Below, piece by piece: positions 1 to 5,350 of a stretch of DNA of 7,099 bases. Below the pieces are notes generated by a model. It was not told the origin of the DNA and made no database searches. It saw only the letters and a program-made list of their open reading frames with translations. Numbering within the stretch: the stretch's first letter is position 1; each line of letters opens with the position of its first letter. The translations under genes and the position numbers were made by a program. This stretch comes from an uncultured Ruminococcus sp. GTDB taxonomy: Bacteria > Bacillota > Clostridia > Oscillospirales > Ruminococcaceae. The stretch lies in assembly GCA_947174625.1 (NCBI GenBank), contig CAMWJT010000064.1, positions 1 through 7,099 on the forward strand. The letters are read 5' to 3'.

Positions 1-660
1 AACAGTATCGTTTTCGTTCAGATTTTCCGCAAGCATGTTGACAGCTTTCTGCACAAGCCCCAGTCTGTCTTCGCCATACATCGAACCGCTGACATCAATC
101 AGAAATACAAGATTCATGGGCATTCTTTCATTGAGATCAATCTTGTCTGCCTGCAAGCCGATCAGACACAGTTCATGCGCCGGATTCCAGGGACAGCCAG
201 ACAATTCCGTTGTTACAGAGAACGGTGCATCATCCTGGGGAGCTGGATAATCATAATTAAAATAATTAATCATTTCTTCAATTCTCACGGCATCCGCCGG
301 GATTGACCTGGAATAGCCCTCCTGGATCATGCGACGGATATTTGCATAAGATGCCGTGTCCACATCAATCGAGAACGTGCTGACGGGTTCATCTGCTGTA
401 TTGATAAAAGAATTTTCAATAATCTGGCTGTATTCTTCCGAATTTGCGGACTGTACGGCATCATCAAATTCTACATCATCACCGCCCGCATCAGCCGCAT
501 TCTCTGCAACTTCTGGCGCTAGCATTTCACCATTACGATATGTTACATAATTGCCAGATGGTGCATCATCACTTTTTGCACCGCAGGCATTATAAAATAC
601 TGCCGTCAGCATCACCGTGAGGAACAACGCTGTTTTTCTCCATTTTTTCAGTTTTCTCAT
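1..660 (-). CDS. YfbK-type von Willebrand factor A domain lipoprotein (C-terminus cut by window edge)
   Basis: The reading frame is open from ATG at 660 to position 1, giving 220 residues. A basic n-region and hydrophobic stretch (residues 1-25) precede Cys26 in FYNACG. This is an imperfect lipobox, so a surface lipoprotein is likely. Residues 27-85 are an acidic Asp/Glu/Ala linker. Residues 94-175 carry the conserved N-terminal block of this family (FSIDVDTASYANIRR at 96-110, then AVRIEEMINYFNYDYP). The vWA domain starts near 183 and shows the MIDAS motif DVSGSM (D189, S191, S193), which should bind a divalent metal and mediate protein contacts. Family members usually continue with the rest of the vWA domain and a DUF3520-type C-terminus, both outside this window. 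An AGGAGGG site at 668-674 lies 7 nt before the ATG, and the anti-sigma gene ends 18 nt upstream, so the gene is probably in the sigma operon. Ligand and exact role are unknown. Confidence 0.93.
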   Translation of the reverse strand, partial: MRKLKKWRKTALFLTVMLTAVFYNACGAKSDDAPSGNYVTYRNGEMLAPEVAENAADAGGDDVEFDDAVQSANSEEYSQIIENSFINTADEPVSTFSIDVDTASYANIRRMIQEGYSRSIPADAVRIEEMINYFNYDYPAPQDDAPFSVTTELSGCPWNPAHELCLIGLQADKIDLNERMPMNLVFLIDVSGSMYGEDRLGLVQKAVNMLAENLNENDTV

Positions 661-678
661 ACTGAAACCCTCCTGTTA

Positions 679-1608
679 TTATAAATTTTTTTCCCATTCC
701 TGGATTAAAATCTCAATTGCCGTATCTCCCGTGAGATACATCCGGTCATAGAAATAATCATCTTTGCCGTAACTGTCATATAATACCGGCTCTGCATCAG
801 GATCAGACTGCATCACAGACTGCCACCCGTTCGGAAAAATGATCTGATGATCCTGTGTTTTCTCAATCTGGGGCGCACATTCATAGACAAGACTCCAGTT
901 TCTCTGCGTTCCGGAATTGCCGGAATCCTGATACACTGGTATCACATATTCGTGATCTTTTTCCAATACATACGCAGACCGGCTTGTCATCACAAATTCT
1001 GAAATCTCCAGATCACCGCCGTACACATCCAGAATTTTTAAAATATACTGCATTTCACCTGTTTCCGGATTCTGATAACCATTCAGAACCTGCACATCCA
1101 GAAACAGTTCTGTTTTCGATAAAATCGCAGATTCATTAAAATAGACATCCTGGACACCAAGCCGGGACAAATCCGCATTTTTCCGGATTTCCTGATTTTC
1201 CAGGATTTGCAGATCCTGATAACGTAAAATTGCTTTTTCCTGTGAATTTTTCACAGCCTCCGCTGGTGCGACGGCTTCATGATCACCTGCTGCCGCATCA
1301 CAGCCGTCACCTGCATTGTCATCCGCATTATCTCCATACTTTTCAGCAATTTCAGACTTTTTATTCTCAGATTGCAGATTTTCTCTGTGATGATACATCC
1401 GCAGTCCACCAAATGCAAGCAGGAGACATGCTGCCATTGTCAAAATTCTCCGCATGATAATCATGGAACTATGCGGATGCCTTGCCGGGATTTCCGGTGT
1501 CTGTGCCTGGGAAAGATCGGCTTCAATTCTCATCCAGAGCGCTTCTTTATCCGGGATAGTTTCCTGCATCATTTCACGACACTTCTGTTCTGTTTCTTTT
1601 CTGGTCAT
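679..1608 (-). CDS. Probable single-pass membrane anti-sigma factor
   Basis: A 309-aa protein with a short charged cytoplasmic N-terminus (residues 1-48), one membrane helix (about 49-70, ending AACLLLAFGGLRMYHH) and a C-terminal part of about 240 residues expected outside. A low-complexity Asp/Ala/Glu linker spans about 78-120. It is called an anti-sigma factor from position and topology: its ATG overlaps the stop of the ECF sigma gene (ATGA, 1605-1608). I chose ATG 1608 because AAAGGAGGG (1618-1626) lies 9 nt upstream; a longer frame starting at 1668 would sit deep in the sigma gene and has no such site. The N-terminus has one Cys (C10) and no HxxxCxxC zinc motif, so it is not a classical ZAS-type anti-sigma factor. 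I do not recognise the outside domain (about 125-309), which is rich in Tyr and acidic residues and may be the sensor. The sigma-binding role is inference. Confidence 0.8.
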   Translation of the reverse strand: MTRKETEQKCREMMQETIPDKEALWMRIEADLSQAQTPEIPARHPHSSMIIMRRILTMAACLLLAFGGLRMYHHRENLQSENKKSEIAEKYGDNADDNAGDGCDAAAGDHEAVAPAEAVKNSQEKAILRYQDLQILENQEIRKNADLSRLGVQDVYFNESAILSKTELFLDVQVLNGYQNPETGEMQYILKILDVYGGDLEISEFVMTSRSAYVLEKDHEYVIPVYQDSGNSGTQRNWSLVYECAPQIEKTQDHQIIFPNGWQSVMQSDPDAEPVLYDSYGKDDYFYDRMYLTGDTAIEILIQEWEKNL

Positions 1609-2153
1609 ATCAGCTGTCCCTCCTTTGCCAGTTTCTGCAATTTCCCGATCGCATTCCGGTACTTCCATGCCACTGTGCCCAGAGGTCGCTTTAAAATAGA
1701 CGCAATTTCCCGGAAAGTCAGTTCTGCCGCAATATGCAGCTGTACAATTTCCTGTTCTTCCTGCGAGAGTGATGCAAGAAGCTTTTGCATGTACAGTTTT
1801 CCGATTGTCGTATCTTCCGCTGTGGTATGTTCCGTGAATGTTTCTGAATGGATGATCTCTGTATCTTCCATAGGGACAGCCCGACCGGCTTTGCGCTGGT
1901 AATCAATCGCCATATTTCTTGCAATTGTCGTCAGCCAGCATTTATGTCCCTGTCCCGGATGATAGAATTTGACACATTCCCAGATTTTCAAGAAAAAATC
2001 AGAAGTCAGATCTTCAGCGTCCTGATGATTTCTGACTCTGCCGAGAAACAGTCTGTAGATCTTATCGCCGTACGCATCGTAGATCTCACGCAGACCGGTT
2101 TTATCCCCGTGCAGGATTTTTTCGACAGCGGTCGCAAATTCCGCATCTGTCAA
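1605..2153 (-). CDS. ECF-type RNA polymerase sigma factor (sigma-70 family)
   Basis: A 182-aa protein of typical ECF length. Region 2 spans about residues 20-90: DAEDLTSDFFLKIW (45-58) matches the core-binding region 2.2, and WLTTIARNMAIDYQRK (73-88) matches the -10 recognising helix. A linker with many Thr and Glu residues (91-120) follows. Region 4 spans about 124-176, with the helix-turn-helix LTFREIASILKRPLGTVAWKY (145-165) expected to read the -35 element. The start is TTG at 2153: no in-frame ATG lies nearby and GAGAGGAGG sits 7 nt upstream. The stop TGA overlaps the anti-sigma ATG by 4 nt, which suggests translational coupling and near-equal synthesis of the pair. It lies downstream of a terminator and so probably has its own promoter. 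Its regulon cannot be read from this window. ECF sigma factors often activate their own operon, but that is not shown here. Confidence 0.95.
   Translation of the reverse strand: MTDAEFATAVEKILHGDKTGLREIYDAYGDKIYRLFLGRVRNHQDAEDLTSDFFLKIWECVKFYHPGQGHKCWLTTIARNMAIDYQRKAGRAVPMEDTEIIHSETFTEHTTAEDTTIGKLYMQKLLASLSQEEQEIVQLHIAAELTFREIASILKRPLGTVAWKYRNAIGKLQKLAKEGQLI
1618..1626 (-). promoter_or_regulatory. Ribosome binding site that fixes the anti-sigma start
   Basis: The minus strand reads AAAGGAGGG here, 9 nt before ATG 1608 and inside the last codons of the sigma gene. It favours the 309-aa anti-sigma start over the 20-residue longer frame from 1668. Confidence 0.8.
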
Positions 2154-2160
2154 GCAGATT

Positions 2161-2169
2161 CCTCCTCTC
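2161..2169 (-). promoter_or_regulatory. Strong ribosome binding site that supports a TTG start for the sigma gene
   Basis: The minus strand reads GAGAGGAGG, 7 nt before TTG 2153. The near-perfect anti-16S match at ideal spacing is the main reason for choosing the rare TTG codon. The GTG further upstream (in the segment AGTGATCTGC) is out of frame and soon meets a stop. Confidence 0.8.
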
Positions 2170-2245
2170 CGCAGATCACTGCAATATTATTTTAAATATC
2201 ACAGCCATCTGTAAGCTATACGAATCAGGATTCAAAAATTTATGG
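2170..2245 (-). promoter_or_regulatory. Presumed promoter region of the sigma/anti-sigma/vWA operon
   Basis: This AT-rich stretch lies between the terminator of the upstream unit and the sigma ribosome binding site, so it must hold the operon promoter if the terminator is efficient. TAAAAT at 2189-2194 resembles a -10 box, but no good -35 lies 16-18 nt upstream of it. TTGAAT (about 2230-2235) could be a -35, but the matching -10 is poor. An inverted repeat GAATC-AG-GATTC occupies 2222-2233. No classical ECF-type AAC/CGT pair at proper spacing was seen. The exact promoter is unresolved. Confidence 0.3.
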
Positions 2246-2287
2246 AAAAAATCTGCACAAAGAATTTGAAAAAACTCTGTGCAGATT
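2246..2287 (-). terminator. Intrinsic terminator ending the LRR-side operon
   Basis: On the minus strand a 13-bp stem (arms 2275-2287 and 2250-2262, one G-U wobble, the outer ten pairs perfect: AATCTGCACA with TGTGCAGATT) encloses a 12-nt loop. It runs into a U-tract (2251-2246, followed by CC and more A/T). In the plus direction the hairpin is followed by a mixed sequence, so it works for minus-strand transcripts. It separates the LRR unit from the sigma operon. Confidence 0.85.
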
Positions 2288-2297
2288 CATGCAATTT

Positions 2298-2423
2298 TTA
2301 TAATTCTGTCAAATTCTGCTCTGTGGCAAGGTCAAAAGCAAGGATTTCTGTGAGTAGGTCAATATCGTCTGCCGCCAGAAATAGAAAAAGCCATAATTTT
2401 CCTTCCTGAATTTCATAAATCAC
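2298..2423 (-). CDS. Possible 41-aa small ORF overlapping the end of the LRR gene
   Basis: A frame of 41 codons plus TAA fills the gap between the LRR gene and the terminator. Its GTG overlaps the LRR stop (GTGA, 2420-2423), the same junction type as at 6793-6796. The predicted product begins MIYEIQEGKLWLF and continues with an acidic Leu-rich helix (AADDIDLLTEILAF, residues 17-30). The composition looks like real protein, whereas the other two frames give 11-aa and basic, Ser/Leu-rich products. Against it, no ribosome binding site lies at normal distance (the nearest GGAGAG is about 18 nt upstream), so translation would depend on coupling. It could instead be a frameshifted former C-terminus of the LRR protein or a gene remnant. 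No family is recognised. Confidence 0.4.
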   Translation of the reverse strand: MIYEIQEGKLWLFLFLAADDIDLLTEILAFDLATEQNLTEL

Positions 2424-3127
2424 AGTGCAAATCTGTCAGAACTCTCCGGATTTTCTAAATTGTCTGGAAAATAAGCAAATTTATATCTTGTCAGGAACAT
2501 CTTCATTTCGTATTTTTCATTCTCATTTGCATATTGTATCAGATCAAGCATATCTTCCTGTTTCAGATAACCATGATCCAGGATCTGGACTAAGATCTCT
2601 GGTATCCCATAATCAATCAAATGCGTGGCAAATCTCCAGGGATCTTTTTTAATCGTACATAATTTAAAATAAAAAATTGCTCTGTTTTCGATTTCAGATA
2701 CTCTGAATGAGAGATCCCGATACCGGATCAGCGTGCCACTCGGGACAATCTTTGAAGTAACCTGTTTTATATCATCCGGCAGAGTCAGCTCCTGTAGACT
2801 ACTGCAATTCCAGAAAGCACGATACAGAATAGATTGCATACTTTGCGGCAAAATGACATTTTTCAGACGGATACAATTCTGAAAAGCGTGAGGAAAGATT
2901 GCTTCCACGCCCTCCGGGATGATAATTTCCTGTAAATTTTCGCAATTTTCAAAACACCAGGGAGGAATATCCGTCAGATTTCTGGGAAGAATCACTTTTT
3001 TCAGATTTATACAATTTTGAAAAACAGATAAATCTATCCTGTTCACATTGTCCGGGATTATCACAACCGTTTCGCCGTCTTCCGGATGATATTTCACGAG
3101 TCTGTTATTTTTAAATATAAATCCCAT
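2420..3127 (-). CDS. BspA-type leucine-rich repeat protein, predicted cytoplasmic
   Basis: A 235-aa protein with four LRR_5-like repeats of exactly 23 residues, starting at Phe36, Phe59, Phe82 and Phe105. Each follows the pattern F.NC..L..(I/V/L).LP..(hydrophobic)..I (for example FENCENLQEIIIPEGVEAI). The first 30 residues form a capping segment that includes VVIIPDNVNRIDL. After residue 128 the pattern changes to a mostly helical domain (about 155-222), including ILVQILDHGYLKQEDMLDLI. There is no signal peptide or membrane helix, so it probably acts in the cytoplasm, unlike the secreted BspA proteins best known for this repeat. AGAGAGG lies 6 nt before the ATG, and the gene starts 17 nt after the PASTA gene, so it is probably in the same operon. 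Binding partner unknown; a protein-protein interaction role is inferred from the repeat class. Confidence 0.85.
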   Translation of the reverse strand: MGFIFKNNRLVKYHPEDGETVVIIPDNVNRIDLSVFQNCINLKKVILPRNLTDIPPWCFENCENLQEIIIPEGVEAIFPHAFQNCIRLKNVILPQSMQSILYRAFWNCSSLQELTLPDDIKQVTSKIVPSGTLIRYRDLSFRVSEIENRAIFYFKLCTIKKDPWRFATHLIDYGIPEILVQILDHGYLKQEDMLDLIQYANENEKYEMKMFLTRYKFAYFPDNLENPESSDRFAL

Positions 3128-3144
3128 AATTTTCCTCTCTGGAT

Positions 3145-4479
3145 TTAAAACGGTGCTGTTGCCGGAGCGTCCTGATATTCCGGATTCTGATTCAGATCCG
3201 GTGCAGTCGCCGGAATTTCCGGGATTTCAGGAACTTCAGGAATTTCAGGTTCTATGGGATCTTCTATTACTGGTGCAGTCTCATAGATGATCTCTCCGGG
3301 AATTTCCGGCGCAAATTCTTCCGGCAGGATTTCAGATTCTGAATCAGAAGCAAGCTCAGATTCCGTCTCTGTTTCGGGTTCTGTATTGAATGATGGCAAA
3401 GGATTCCCCGACCAGCCCCCTGTGCTGATGACCTGGTTGGCATTGCCCACACTGGCAGTCAGGATAATTTTACTCCCTACCGCAAGTTTCGTCCCTGCCA
3501 CAGCGCTTTGTCCAAGAATTTTATCCAATCCATAATTGCTGTCTGAAACATACTGGAGCACACAATGAAATCCGGCATCTTCCAGGAGCGTCCGTGCAGA
3601 ATCTGCATCCAGATCCACGCAGTCCGGGACTTTTGCAACTTCCTGCCCAAGACTGACCACCATCCGGACGACAGAACCTTGTGGCAACTGTTTCCCGGAC
3701 GGCACGTCCTGCGACACAATCGTATGATTCGGAATGTCCGGATTATAGACTGTATCCATCTGGAGCGCATATAGATATAATTCTGAAAGCATGACTTTTG
3801 CAGTTTCAAAATCCATCCCGACATAATCGCCGACAGTTGCAAGCTTTGTCTGATCGAGATTTTCCCGTCCGCTTGAGATGATTAACTGAATGGTACTGCC
3901 GATTGTCAGCCGGACATCCGGGGCGATACTCTGAGAGATGACCGTGTCCGGCGCATTGCTGTCACTGGACTGCATTTGATATGTGACGGCAAACCCGACT
4001 TTTTCCAGAATTTCAGTCGCCGTCTGCTGTGTCAGATTCCGGACATCCGGGACGGATTCTTTCCAACCGTCACTGCGTGTCAGAAATACAGGATCACCAG
4101 GACGGAGCATGCTCCCGGCAGACGGACTCTGCACAAGAATCTGATCTTCCGGGATCACAGGATGATGCGAATCTTCATGAAATACCACCTGCAAGCCAAG
4201 TGCTTCTAATTGTGTACTCGCTTCTTCTGACGGCAAATATAACACTTCCGGGACAATCACTTGCTGTGTCGGATCAGCAAGTGTATATGCTACAGCTGGG
4301 AACAGCTCCGGTCTGGAGAAATGAACATACAGACAAACCGGCATCACACAGCAGAACAGACAAAAAACAATTGTGAAAGCAATCCAAGCAATCCCGGATT
4401 GCTGTTTATCGGAAGATTCCGGAGCAGATTTCACAGCATATTTTTTATTGGATTTTATTTTGTATCTTTGAGAACTCAT
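3145..4479 (-). CDS. Membrane-anchored protein with four PASTA domains and no kinase domain
   Basis: A 444-aa protein. A Lys/Arg-rich N-terminus (1-28) and one membrane helix (about 29-52) predict an inside N-terminus. Four PASTA domains follow outside: about 74-136, 142-204, 214-278 and 282-346. Domains 1, 2 and 4 open with V-P-(E/D) (VPEV, VPDV, VPDC), domain 3 with VGDYVG. Each has the 'A..L...G/Y' helix and the closing G-S/D-x-(V/I) strand. A tail (365-444) is rich in Glu, Pro, Ser and Thr, with PEIPEVPEIPEIP (411-423) and the motif PATAP twice (423-427, 439-443). PASTA domains usually sit on PrkC/StkP kinases or penicillin-binding proteins and bind peptidoglycan fragments or beta-lactams. 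Here the cytoplasmic part is too short for a kinase. AGGGAGGA precedes the ATG by 6 nt, and the ATG overlaps the solute-binding-like gene (ATGA). A wall-binding role is likely; signalling would need a partner. Confidence 0.92.
   Translation of the reverse strand: MSSQRYKIKSNKKYAVKSAPESSDKQQSGIAWIAFTIVFCLFCCVMPVCLYVHFSRPELFPAVAYTLADPTQQVIVPEVLYLPSEEASTQLEALGLQVVFHEDSHHPVIPEDQILVQSPSAGSMLRPGDPVFLTRSDGWKESVPDVRNLTQQTATEILEKVGFAVTYQMQSSDSNAPDTVISQSIAPDVRLTIGSTIQLIISSGRENLDQTKLATVGDYVGMDFETAKVMLSELYLYALQMDTVYNPDIPNHTIVSQDVPSGKQLPQGSVVRMVVSLGQEVAKVPDCVDLDADSARTLLEDAGFHCVLQYVSDSNYGLDKILGQSAVAGTKLAVGSKIILTASVGNANQVISTGGWSGNPLPSFNTEPETETESELASDSESEILPEEFAPEIPGEIIYETAPVIEDPIEPEIPEVPEIPEIPATAPDLNQNPEYQDAPATAPF
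3211..3246 (-). repeat. Four tandem 9-bp units coding Pro-Glu-hydrophobic repeats
   Basis: Plus-strand units CGGAATTTC, CGGGATTTC, AGGAACTTC and AGGAATTTC lie end to end. They encode the PEI/PEV tripeptides of the PASTA protein tail. The unit keeps the frame, so copy number could change by slippage without breaking the gene. Confidence 0.75.
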
Positions 4480-5336
4480 GAAAAATCCTCCCTGACAGTT
4501 GCCAGATCTGCAATCACAGAAAATGCCTGATGTCGTGAGAGTGTTTCTGCAAGAGCAGATTTCTGCACTGGAAAATTGCCGTAATGTTCTGTATATAAAA
4601 TCTGCTGCGCCTGTTCGGATAATAAATACCCAATCCAGAGAACAGCGATTTTCTGAGAATTTTTATCCGTATCAGCATTGATGATACAATAATCCTGATA
4701 TTGTACTGCAAACTGATTGTTTTCCGTGACAGGAATCATACAGACTGCGCCGGAAGTCCGGGGTGTACGCTCAATCATGGCAAGCTGGGAACTGTCTGAT
4801 AACACAGGATTATGATCCGGATTTTCTAAAAAATAATGAAAATCTGAATCCAGATTTTCCGGGAGCTGATTTTTGTCAATCGTTTTTCCTTGATGTTCCA
4901 GATCACTGCTATAGACAACAGGGATATTCCAGGACAATGGGACTTGATCCGGATTTTTGGAACATTCCGGAAAATCCGGGATATAACATGCCTGGTCAAT
5001 CCGTTGCAGGATTTCCGAAAGATCTGCTTTCTGGATGTCTGTTTCTTCCGGGGGATTGATCCACATCACCGGAGCTTCTGCATCAGAAGGCACAGCATCT
5101 GCATAAACAGAAAGCGCAATCCCGAACCCCGGATATAATTCTTCAAAATGATCTGTCAAACGTTCCCATGTATTTTGCGCATCCTGTTCCGTCATAGAAT
5201 CCGGCAACGGCATCCAGACGGTAATCACTTGTTTCTGGATTGCATGAGATTTGATAATTACGACAGAAGCAATCAGACTGATACTAAAAAACAGGAGACA
5301 GCAAATAAATTTTAAATTTAATTTTAAATTTATCAT
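4476..5336 (-). CDS. Membrane-anchored, shortened solute-binding-protein-like domain
   Basis: A 286-aa protein with an N-terminal hydrophobic helix (about 9-29) and no lipobox Cys at its end, so it is probably an uncleaved anchor. The rest follows the order of bacterial extracellular solute-binding proteins (SBP_bac_1/8 class). The first strand is ITVWMP (38-43), followed by WERLTDHFEELYPGFGIALSV (57-77), a segment VPLSWNIPVVYSSDL (132-146) that corresponds to the usual 'yglP...lyYN.dl', and the C-terminal signature LSEQAQQILYTEHYGNFPVQ (239-258). Normal members are about 400 or more residues; roughly 100-150 residues of the ligand-closing lobe between about 155 and 195 appear missing. No permease or ATPase gene is seen nearby, so transport is doubtful; a sensing or structural role is inferred. 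CGGGAG lies 8 nt before the ATG, 14 nt after the membrane-protein gene, and the stop overlaps the PASTA ATG. Confidence 0.75.
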   Translation of the reverse strand: MINLKLNLKFICCLLFFSISLIASVVIIKSHAIQKQVITVWMPLPDSMTEQDAQNTWERLTDHFEELYPGFGIALSVYADAVPSDAEAPVMWINPPEETDIQKADLSEILQRIDQACYIPDFPECSKNPDQVPLSWNIPVVYSSDLEHQGKTIDKNQLPENLDSDFHYFLENPDHNPVLSDSSQLAMIERTPRTSGAVCMIPVTENNQFAVQYQDYCIINADTDKNSQKIAVLWIGYLLSEQAQQILYTEHYGNFPVQKSALAETLSRHQAFSVIADLATVREDFS

Positions 5337-5350
5337 GGCAAAAACTCCCG

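Noticed and set aside
1609..1668. A 20-residue longer start for the anti-sigma protein
   Set aside because: It would overlap the sigma gene by 64 nt without a ribosome binding site, whereas ATG 1608 has AAAGGAGGG at 9 nt and a standard ATGA overlap.
1279..1902. A 207-codon open frame on the plus strand
   Set aside because: It lies antisense to the anti-sigma and sigma genes, its product is Cys/Ser/Ile-rich with no domain, it has no ribosome binding site, and the minus-strand genes there are strongly supported.
2246..2287. The hairpin as a terminator for plus-strand transcription
   Set aside because: On the plus strand the stem is followed by CATGCAATT instead of a T-run, and no plus-strand gene leads into it.
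2312..2416. A 35-codon ATG frame in phase with the LRR gene after its stop (MKFRKENYGFFYF...)
   Set aside because: The product is Ser/Gln/Leu-rich and basic without protein-like patterning, and the competing GTG frame in the same stretch looks far more protein-like.
3477..3842. A 121-codon minus-strand frame in a different phase within the PASTA gene
   Set aside because: It is rich in Trp, Arg, Cys and Ser, typical of an out-of-frame translation, and lies wholly inside the PASTA domains 3 and 4 coding sequence.
4029..4376. A 115-codon plus-strand frame inside the PASTA gene
   Set aside because: It is a shadow of the PASTA coding frame, with a composition unlike a folded protein and no start signal.
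5306..5333. AT-rich near-palindromic stretch (AAATTTTAAATTTAATTTTAAATTT)
   Set aside because: It is explained by the codons for the Asn-Leu-Lys repeats at the start of the solute-binding-like gene; it has no GC stem and no terminator position.
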